NCBI GenBank assembly: GCA_017457555.1
Contig: JAFTHG010000249.1
Span: 1-6,377 of the forward strand
Source of the DNA: Kiritimatiellia bacterium
GTDB taxonomy: Bacteria; Verrucomicrobiota; Kiritimatiellia; RFP12; DVOR01
Reading direction: 5' to 3'
DNA: 6,377 nucleotides
Position 1 is the stretch's first letter; every line of letters begins with the position of its first letter. The translations under genes were made by a program, and so were the position numbers. The notes beneath the pieces are model-generated. The model was not told the DNA's origin and did no database searches. It saw only the letters and a program-made list of their open reading frames with translations. This document shows, one piece after another, positions 1-5,942 of the stretch.

Positions 1-77
1 ACCTTTTCCAACGACTTCACCCATCCGCGACACGTTTGGATATTTCCATTCCCAAAGGCCTCATAATGAAAGATTGA
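1..77. other. Intergenic sequence at window edge, no supported gene
   Basis: No coding region could be supported here. On the minus strand, two frames are open for about 20 codons to the window edge. One has no start codon. A third frame has an ATG but stops within about 15 codons. The short conceptual peptides look like non-coding translations. The stretch lies beyond the terminator of the secretin gene, so it belongs to the next transcription unit or to spacer. It could be the edge of a dispersed repeat, but only one copy is visible. Confidence 0.5.
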
Positions 78-118
78 ACAAATAAAACAAACGCGCGGCA
101 TCAGAGATGTCGCGCGTT
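78..118 (-). terminator. Rho-independent terminator after the secretin gene
   Basis: On the minus strand an 8-bp stem AACGCGCG/CGCGCGTT (118-111 with 97-90) is followed by one A-C mismatch (110/98). A further 4 bp CATC/GATG (109-106 with 102-99) then closes a 3-base TCT loop. The stem is followed at once by the T-rich run TGTTTTATTT. The hairpin begins 20 bases after the secretin stop codon, which is where the operon should end. On the plus strand the same hairpin would have a G-U pair in place of the mismatch, but it is followed by GTTGTTCGG, a poor U tract. Termination is therefore expected mainly for the minus-strand transcript. Confidence 0.9.
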
Positions 119-138
119 GTTCGGTTATAAGATGGGGC

Positions 139-3100
139 TTATTCCTGAGCCGTTGCACCCATTGTTTCAGCAGAGGCGTTGTCCATCGTGGCGTTGCCCG
201 TGCGACCATCGGTTGCAGTCTTCAGCGGACGACCTGCGGGGTCAACCAGACGTGCTGTCAAGAACACGAGGAGGTTGCGCTTTTCGCTGTATTCGCCCTT
301 GGAGCGGAAGAGGAAACCAATGAAAGGCAAGTCTCCGAGAACCGGAACCTTATCTTCAAAGGATTTGCGAGTTTCCGTGATCAAACCACCCATCACCACT
401 GTCGAACCGTTGTACACAGAGATGTAGGTGTTGATTTCGCGGACATGGAACTTCGGCTGAGGCATTTCCACATTGTAGTACTGCACATCAGCGCTGGTCA
501 CCATACCGGCGGTCATGCCATACTGGATGTAAGGCACCTTCATACCATAGTCAAAGTCACCGAGATATTCAACAACCTTGGGGTTGACAAGCATATTGAT
601 CATCTGACCTTCTTGAGAGAGTTCAGGAACAACCTGCAAGGAGACACCCACATCCATCTTTTCGAAGGACTGCGGTTCCACAGCGAACTTCACCGGCGGT
701 GCATTCATCTGCACATTGCTACCACCCACAAGGCTGTCATTGTTACCATTGTTATAGTTCTGTTCAGCTTCTTCGAGTTCGGTAATGTCGAATTCAGTCG
801 GGTAAATGTGCTCTGTCACCACGCGGATAAGTGCTTCCTGACCGGGACGTGCGAGCACCTTAGGGCTGGAGAGCATGTCCGTGTCAGTACGCTGTGCGAG
901 CATATGAAGGATCATTGTCATGTCCACCTTACCGAAGACGGCAGAGAAGCTGGCGAAGGTATCATCCGGAGCGACAGAGTTGCCAGCCAGATTGATGCGA
1001 TTGGCATAGGCTGCGCCATCACCGAGGAAGCGCATACCATTATTGAGCTGACCGCCATGGACGGCAACGTTCGCATCACCCGTGCCACCTGCACCAGGGC
1101 GGAAGACGTGGCTGTTGGATCCTGTGCCACCTGCACCGTTACCACGATTGGTGTTACCGGTAATCGACGATTCAGCCCAGTCAATACCAGAACCCACCGT
1201 GCCAACGATGTCGCTGTTCAAGCGCCATTCGAAACCGAGAGAGTTCAAGTCGGCCTGACTGACTTCAACGAAGCGGGCTTCCACTTCAATCTGCGACGGT
1301 GTGACGTTCAAATCTTCGAGGATGCCTTCGAGAATTGCGAGGTTTTCAGAGGTATTGGTCACACGCAACTTACCAATGGTAGGCAGGTAAGCAATCTTGG
1401 CATTACCTTCAAAAGGTACGCCGAGTTCGGAGAAGACGCGCTTCAGCGTATCGCCATCAGTGGAACCGGTGGAGAGACTGCTGTCGCTACCCATATCCCA
1501 GCCATCACCTCCATCAGAAGAGGAACCCATTTCAGCATTCACCGCACCGAGTTTCTCCATCAAACCCGCCATCACGTTATAGGAACGGGTCACCATTTCA
1601 CCAGCCACATAGGTTGCCGGAACGATCACCACAGTCTTCCCCTTGATGACATACTTGGAACCGGTCACTTCGCAGACCATATCCAGTGCTTCCTTGAGCG
1701 TAACCCAAGGCATTGAGATTGCAGCAATCGGCGGCAGACCGGAATCGGTTTCTGCTTCGCTTGCGAAAGGATCTTCTTCGTCAGAAGCCGAAGCGGTTGC
1801 TGCGGGCTTACCCATATTCAGCACGAATGCGACACCCTTTTCTTCCGGAGGAAGTTCAGGCTTATCGTAAGCCTTTGCCAACTCAGCGAAGAGCGAAACG
1901 GCATCAGCAAGCGTGCTCGGTGGACGGATGGTGAATTCGGGCAGGCGGATATACTGGAGTTTAGCCATCACGACGGCAGCGTCCTTTTCGCCTTCCTTAT
2001 TGATCTTAGTAGTAGCACCCTTAGATTCAGTGGGCGTGTAGAGTTCTTCGGAGTTACGGCCGAGAGCACCGAGCGGCGTCCAGTTCAATTCGACCTGGCT
2101 GATCATTTCGTCGTGAGTGGAATACTTCAACTGACGGTTGCGGTCAGCATGACGGCGATTGACGCGAGCACGCAGATTGATTGCTTCTTCATTGTTGGGG
2201 TCATCACGGAGGATGAGCTCCAACTGATCATTTGCATCTTTGTACTTTGCGAGCTGGAAGTAGACCGTTGCACGGCGCATACGCTCCTGAATTGCAAGGC
2301 GATCCAATTTGTACTTATCCTTAGCATATTCCGGGAGAACGGGATTGGCGCGGATTTCAGCCGGCTTGTTCATTTCTTCCTGAACGACAGCCACGAGTGC
2401 TGCGCCCTGCGGATGACCGCTCAACTGCACAGCCTGCGCCATTTCAAGAGCAACCTTATAGTCCTTCTCTTCCAAACGGACTTTGGCCTGACGATATTCG
2501 GCTTCGCGGATACCGATATCGCATTCATTACGCAAGGGAAGATTTTCTTCACGCTGGCGGAAGTACTTCTGAGCATCCTTGTACATCTTAATGGCATCCG
2601 CATACTGTTCGAATGCCTTACCGGGAGGCGGAGGCGTTGTCATCAGCTGACGAGCCTTGGTCAAGCAAGCATTTGCATGATTGTCCAAACCGCGGTTCTT
2701 CAATTCCATCAAGAGCGCCAAGTCATTGTACTTGCGTACTTCTTCAGTCATTTCTTCAACAGCAGCCACCTCTTCGGCGGTTGTTTCTGCGAGCAACCCT
2801 TCTGCAGGCGTTTCCGCTGCAGGGGCTTCAACAGGAGTTTCGGCAACGTCTTCAACAGCGGGTTCTTCAACTGGAACTTCTTCGGCGACCACTTCTTCAG
2901 TAGGAGCTTCTTCGGCTTCAGGTTCTGCAGCAAGGATTTCTTCAAGGGACTCCTCTTCCGCAGGTGCTTCTTCAACGACAGCTTCTTCCACAGCCGGTTC
3001 TTCAGCCGGGACGTCTTCTGCAACAGCGTCCTCTACGACAGGCACTTCTGCTGGGGTTTCCTCAGCGGCGACCTCTTCAACCGGAGCTTCTTCCGCGGGG

Positions 3101-3624
3101 ACTTCCTCTGCCACAGCGTCTTCGGCAACTGGCTCGTCTGCAGGAATTTCCTCTGCTGCCACTTCTTCTGCTACCGGTTCCACTTCGGGTTCGGCAGGTT
3201 CAGCTTCCGGAGCGGGCTCTTCGGCAGGAGCATCTTCTTCAGCAACCGCTTCTTCTGCCACAGGTTCTGCTGCGGGTTCTTCTACGATTGCGTCTTCCTC
3301 TGGAGCCGGTTCTTCAGCAGGGGCTTCTGCTTCAGCAACAGCCTCGGCTTCCGGGGCAGGCTCTTCAGCAGGAGCTTCTGCGATTTCTTCAACTGGCTCT
3401 TCGGCAGGTTCGTCAGCGACGTCTTCTGCTTCCTCAAGTTCAGCATCGGCTTCAGAGATTTCGTCCTCAGCGGCAATTTCTTCCGCATCGGCTTCCTCTA
3501 AAACCGCTTCATCGACGAGGCCTTCTAAGAGGGCATCGAGATTATCATCGTCTTGCGCGATGGCGCAAATAGATGCCCCGGCGACAAGCGCGCCGATCAT
3601 GGCAAAGCGTACAAAGTGTGTCAT
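139..3624 (-). CDS. Outer-membrane secretin (PilQ/GspD type) with long acidic N-terminal region
   Basis: This 1161-residue protein should form the multimeric outer-membrane channel of a type IV pilus or type II secretion-like machine. Residues 1-23 look like a Sec signal peptide (hydrophobic core about 8-22, AIA before Q24). Residues 24-296 are a Glu/Ala/Pro/Val repeat region. About 297-550 is helical and includes one clear TPR-like unit (about 449-485). About 556-670 resembles a secretin N0/STN domain, broken by a low-complexity insert. About 740-780 is an N1-type domain (LRVTNTSENLAILEGIL). The secretin core runs from about 780 to 1130. It has a Gly/Asn-rich insert (about 808-863), SSPKVLARPGQEA, and the family signature VPVLGDLPFIGFLFRSK at 1093-1109, then NLLVFLTARLVDP. 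The protein is longer than ordinary PilQ/GspD (roughly 600-750), mainly because of the acidic and TPR regions. The ATG start has GGAG 10 bases upstream. The closest recalled relative is Amuc_1098. The exact substrate (pilus or secreted protein) cannot be read from the sequence. Confidence 0.95.
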   Translation of the reverse strand: MTHFVRFAMIGALVAGASICAIAQDDDNLDALLEGLVDEAVLEEADAEEIAAEDEISEADAELEEAEDVADEPAEEPVEEIAEAPAEEPAPEAEAVAEAEAPAEEPAPEEDAIVEEPAAEPVAEEAVAEEDAPAEEPAPEAEPAEPEVEPVAEEVAAEEIPADEPVAEDAVAEEVPAEEAPVEEVAAEETPAEVPVVEDAVAEDVPAEEPAVEEAVVEEAPAEEESLEEILAAEPEAEEAPTEEVVAEEVPVEEPAVEDVAETPVEAPAAETPAEGLLAETTAEEVAAVEEMTEEVRKYNDLALLMELKNRGLDNHANACLTKARQLMTTPPPPGKAFEQYADAIKMYKDAQKYFRQREENLPLRNECDIGIREAEYRQAKVRLEEKDYKVALEMAQAVQLSGHPQGAALVAVVQEEMNKPAEIRANPVLPEYAKDKYKLDRLAIQERMRRATVYFQLAKYKDANDQLELILRDDPNNEEAINLRARVNRRHADRNRQLKYSTHDEMISQVELNWTPLGALGRNSEELYTPTESKGATTKINKEGEKDAAVVMAKLQYIRLPEFTIRPPSTLADAVSLFAELAKAYDKPELPPEEKGVAFVLNMGKPAATASASDEEDPFASEAETDSGLPPIAAISMPWVTLKEALDMVCEVTGSKYVIKGKTVVIVPATYVAGEMVTRSYNVMAGLMEKLGAVNAEMGSSSDGGDGWDMGSDSSLSTGSTDGDTLKRVFSELGVPFEGNAKIAYLPTIGKLRVTNTSENLAILEGILEDLNVTPSQIEVEARFVEVSQADLNSLGFEWRLNSDIVGTVGSGIDWAESSITGNTNRGNGAGGTGSNSHVFRPGAGGTGDANVAVHGGQLNNGMRFLGDGAAYANRINLAGNSVAPDDTFASFSAVFGKVDMTMILHMLAQRTDTDMLSSPKVLARPGQEALIRVVTEHIYPTEFDITELEEAEQNYNNGNNDSLVGGSNVQMNAPPVKFAVEPQSFEKMDVGVSLQVVPELSQEGQMINMLVNPKVVEYLGDFDYGMKVPYIQYGMTAGMVTSADVQYYNVEMPQPKFHVREINTYISVYNGSTVVMGGLITETRKSFEDKVPVLGDLPFIGFLFRSKGEYSEKRNLLVFLTARLVDPAGRPLKTATDGRTGNATMDNASAETMGATAQE
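2737..3552 (-). repeat. Degenerate in-frame repeats coding the Glu/Ala/Pro/Val region of the secretin
   Basis: This DNA codes secretin residues 25-296, built from variants of short units such as PAEEP, VAEE and VPAEE. By hand count about 110 of the 273 residues from 24 to 296 are Asp or Glu. There is no Lys, Arg, His, Cys, Phe, Tyr or Trp. APAEEPAPE occurs exactly three times, at residues 84-92, 101-109 and 132-140 (DNA 3349-3375, 3298-3324, 3205-3231). A longer pair, EDAVAEEVPAEE and EDAVAEDVPAEE, starts at residues 168 and 198, giving a local 30-residue period. The DNA copies differ mostly at wobble positions. The region is probably disordered or an extended Pro-rich rod. Confidence 0.9.
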
Positions 3625-3638
3625 AGCACGTTTTCTCC
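3625..3638 (-). promoter_or_regulatory. Ribosome binding site of the secretin gene
   Basis: GGAG (3638-3635, minus strand) lies 10 bases before the ATG at 3624. It supports this start, which also gives a complete signal peptide. The site is modest compared with the GGAGGT of the PilO-like gene. Confidence 0.6.
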
Positions 3639-3680
3639 GCAGGTTAGTTGGGCAATTACCCTATCCCAAATCGTGATGGT

Positions 3681-3709
3681 AGTATAACCCAAAGCAATGA
3701 TTATTTCAA
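3681..3709 (-). promoter_or_regulatory. Predicted sigma70-type promoter in front of the secretin gene
   Basis: On the minus strand TTGAAA (3709-3704) and TATACT (3686-3681) each match the sigma70 consensus at five of six positions and are separated by exactly 17 bases. The -35 box overlaps the end of the upstream gene (stop codon 3703-3701), so the promoter uses the end of that gene plus the 76-base gap. Transcription would start near 3674, leaving a leader of about 50 bases. This would let the secretin be made independently of the upstream genes, perhaps in larger amounts. It is a consensus match only; PVC promoters are less well characterised than those of E. coli. Confidence 0.6.
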
Positions 3710-4825
3710 CTCAAAAACCGATTTATTCGCATTTTTCTGAATACGAACCACATTTTTTTCAGCGTCAACGCTTAAAACCGCGTATTTTTCGCCCTTAATT
3801 GTAAACGTTCCACCCGGAGCGACGACAACCGGATCGACGCCAGGAACATCAAATTCAAGAGTTGCGCGCTGTTCGAGCAATGGATCACCGGGCCATTCGG
3901 GGTTATTTTCGTCATAAATAACCGTGGTGATTGCCTTATTATCTGAAGTGCGTTTCAAATCCACAGTGGAAACATCCACGAAGCGCAACTGCTTGTGTTC
4001 GCCCACTTGGATCTGTTTTTTCGGCAGTTCATTGAAGCGTACAAAGACGAATCCGGTCTTACCAATGGGATTCCCATCCTTAACGCGTACAGGCGTGGTG
4101 CCGGCATTCCCCGCTTCATCCACGGAAACGAAGGTCACCTGATAGTGGGGCACCACTTTACCTTCGGCATCCTTGGTGGAAGGCAGGGTCATTTTGCTGA
4201 TTGCGCGCAGACGGAGTTTTGTGCCTTCAATTTTCTTAAGTGCGATACGCGTTTCATATCCGGGGTGACTCTTTGCATCGGCCATATCGGTCTTTGCGAG
4301 GTATTCTTCAATGTTGGAGAAACCGTCATTGTCCTTATCCAAATCTGCATCATTGCCATCCTGCGGATTCAGACCCAATTTCAGTTCTTCCACATCGGGG
4401 ATGCCATCACCATCGGAGTCCACGGCAGCCAGGTCGATTTTTTCTTCCTTAGGCTGCACAGCGGCGCAGAAGGAGCACTTTTCAGCGCCCCAAACGATGG
4501 GCTTGGTGCACTTTACGCAGAGCAGACGGCGTTCCGGCGTACCGAGATTGGCGAGCGTCAAATCGGTCTGATTGGCCAACAATGCCTCTGCAGCAGGCTT
4601 GGCAACTGCAGCGACGAGTGCGAGATCTGCGGTATTATCTGCAGGCGTGACTTGGGCTTTAGAGGGCTGACCGGCTTCAATGTCAGCATTGTATTCCGAG
4701 ACTTCCTGGCGCAGGCTAACGCCTTTTTGCACCAGAAAGATCAAGGATACTAAGAGTAACGCCAATGAAATGACAGCTGCGAGGCGGTCATAGTGACGTA
4801 AAAACGGAGGAAGTTGATTTGCCAT
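3701..4825 (-). CDS. Single-pass membrane protein with zinc ribbon and Asp-rich calcium-binding-type loops, in the PilP position (Amuc_1099-like)
   Basis: This 374-residue protein has a short N-terminal part with basic residues (R10, R14), a transmembrane helix at about 15-32, and then a long soluble part expected in the periplasm. Four cysteines form a zinc-ribbon pattern, CVKCTKPIVWGAEKCSFC (C103, C106, C117, C120). Two Asp-rich loops follow: DSDGDGIPDVEE at 136-147 and DKDNDGFSNIEE at 163-174. These are typical of thrombospondin type 3 / EF-hand-like calcium sites. The rest is a beta-rich region (about 190-374) without a recognised domain. The gene lies between the PilO-like gene (18 bp gap) and the secretin, the slot of PilP in pilMNOPQ and of Amuc_1099 in Akkermansia. 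A role linking the inner-membrane scaffold to the secretin is inferred from position, not from PilP sequence motifs. AGGAAGGG 11 bases before the ATG supports the start. Confidence 0.85.
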   Translation of the reverse strand: MANQLPPFLRHYDRLAAVISLALLLVSLIFLVQKGVSLRQEVSEYNADIEAGQPSKAQVTPADNTADLALVAAVAKPAAEALLANQTDLTLANLGTPERRLLCVKCTKPIVWGAEKCSFCAAVQPKEEKIDLAAVDSDGDGIPDVEELKLGLNPQDGNDADLDKDNDGFSNIEEYLAKTDMADAKSHPGYETRIALKKIEGTKLRLRAISKMTLPSTKDAEGKVVPHYQVTFVSVDEAGNAGTTPVRVKDGNPIGKTGFVFVRFNELPKKQIQVGEHKQLRFVDVSTVDLKRTSDNKAITTVIYDENNPEWPGDPLLEQRATLEFDVPGVDPVVVAPGGTFTIKGEKYAVLSVDAEKNVVRIQKNANKSVFELK

Positions 4826-4836
4826 AGTGCGTGTTT

Positions 4837-4844
4837 CCCTTCCT
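4837..4844 (-). promoter_or_regulatory. Ribosome binding site overlapping the upstream stop codon
   Basis: AGGAAGGG (4844-4837, minus strand) begins at the last base of the TAA that ends the PilO-like gene (4846-4844). It lies 11 bases before the ATG at 4825. The overlap suggests that ribosomes finishing the upstream gene restart here. Confidence 0.6.
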
Positions 4845-5938
4845 TATTCAGCGGCTTCGGCTTCAGCCGTTTCGGGTTCTTCAGCCGGAGGCACAGAATA
4901 GACCTCAAACTTGAGCGTGACTTCCAGCGGGAGCGCATTTTCCGGGTCGGTCAGGAGGCGTTCAGCCGGAGCGGCATTTGCGAAGAGGCCTTCATCGGTG
5001 GCTGGAGCTTCTACCACGTCATCCTTGCGATTGCGGGCACGGCGAGCAGCGGTGGCACGTGCCGACTGACGGCGTTTCACCATTTCTGCTACGCGATTGC
5101 GCAGATCCAGCGTGTTGTTGAATGCCAAATCGGTTACCACAATAAAGAGGTCATCGGTGTTGAGAGCATTCATAGCCTTTGCGACGGCGGCGTAATTGGC
5201 GCGGAAGGTCACCGAGAACTGCTCGCCCGTCACACCATCCTGTGCCAATTCTTCAGGAATGACCACGCCTGTTGCAGTTGCGGTTTTCTTCTCTTCCTTG
5301 GCATTACGACGCGTGCGGCGTGTGCGCTTGCCGGTGTCTTCTTCCGGCTTTTCGGTGGCAGCATCAAACATTTCGCGTGTGACCTGCGTCACATCCAATG
5401 CACCGGCATCCAGAAGCAAGTCGCAGACGTGTTCAATCACGGCGAACTGCTTTGCCAAACGCGGTACATCCGCTTCCTTCGGCAATTCACCCTGCACGAC
5501 ATAACGACCGAAGGAGTAATCCATCACGGGGCCTTCTGCCGTCATCGATGCCTTGTTCTTTGCCACGCTGTCTACCAAAGCTACGCGCGTTGCATTCTTG
5601 CGTGCATCCAGATCGTGAATGGTATTGACAACACGCGTCACGAACTGCGAGGGGGACTCCCCTTCCGGATAGGTCAGCGGCTTGGCCAGAAGCGCCTTTG
5701 CTGCATCGCACACTGCAATGTAAGTGCCCTCATCCTGTTCACGATTATCGCGATTGATTTTGGAGGGATAAGGTGTTTCATTATAATAACCGCGCAATTC
5801 CGACTCCGCGGAGTCACGGGCATCACGGGCTTCATTCATTGCACCAATCTGGCCCACCAGCAACACTGCGAATGCTATGATTAAGACCACGCATCCGCCG
5901 GCAATCGCACCGAAGATCATTTTCTGTTTGGGATCCAT
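4844..5938 (-). CDS. PilO/GspM-like inner-membrane protein (Amuc_1100-like)
   Basis: This 364-residue protein has the layout of the PilO-like Akkermansia protein Amuc_1100: a short cytoplasmic tip (MDPKQK), a transmembrane helix at about 8-29, a short coiled coil at about 33-50, then periplasmic alpha/beta domains. The stretch FRANYAAVAKAMNALN (about 244-259), followed by a beta strand, matches the conserved core of Amuc_1100 as I recall it. A final strand (LPLEVTLKFEVYSV) precedes an acidic Glu/Ala tail. Two basic patches stand out: KRTRRTRRNAKEEKK at 204-218 and VKRRQSARATAARRARNRK at 287-305. I chose the ATG at 5938 because GGAGGT lies 6 bases upstream and the helix then has a normal short leader. 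An in-frame ATG at 5989 would add 17 residues and overlap the preceding gene by 47 bases. In pilus systems such proteins pair with PilN as the scaffold of the inner-membrane platform. The protein is somewhat longer than Amuc_1100 (about 317 residues). Confidence 0.85.
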   Translation of the reverse strand: MDPKQKMIFGAIAGGCVVLIIAFAVLLVGQIGAMNEARDARDSAESELRGYYNETPYPSKINRDNREQDEGTYIAVCDAAKALLAKPLTYPEGESPSQFVTRVVNTIHDLDARKNATRVALVDSVAKNKASMTAEGPVMDYSFGRYVVQGELPKEADVPRLAKQFAVIEHVCDLLLDAGALDVTQVTREMFDAATEKPEEDTGKRTRRTRRNAKEEKKTATATGVVIPEELAQDGVTGEQFSVTFRANYAAVAKAMNALNTDDLFIVVTDLAFNNTLDLRNRVAEMVKRRQSARATAARRARNRKDDVVEAPATDEGLFANAAPAERLLTDPENALPLEVTLKFEVYSVPPAEEPETAEAEAAE

Positions 5939-5942
5939 TCTC

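Noticed and set aside
445..1716. 423-codon plus-strand open frame opposite the secretin core
   Set aside because: The opposite strand has unmistakable secretin motifs across the same bases. The plus-strand product is His/Arg-rich with no domain and no clear ribosome binding site.
2737..3552. Repeat region as a CRISPR-like or phase-variable tract
   Set aside because: Units are short, degenerate and in frame with no unique spacers. There is no homopolymer or perfect tandem run of the kind that drives phase variation.
3650..3661. Near-palindrome GGGCAATTACCC in front of the secretin
   Set aside because: It is only 12 bases and imperfect, with no second copy in the window. This is not enough to call an operator, although it lies just downstream of the predicted promoter.
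2113..3676. Long plus-strand open frames (2113-3501, 2681-3676, 2964-3572) rich in Ser/Ala or Phe/Ser
   Set aside because: They lie opposite the acidic repeat. Sense codons GAA, GCA/GCT and CCG read backwards give TTC, TGC/AGC and CGG. The repeat lacks the sense codons that would create antisense stops, so several frames stay open. The products are low complexity with no recognisable domain.
4814..5884. 356-codon plus-strand open frame opposite the PilO-like gene
   Set aside because: It is a shadow of the Amuc_1100-like gene, Cys/His/Phe-rich, with no recognisable family. It would cross the well-supported minus-strand gene junction at 4826-4843.
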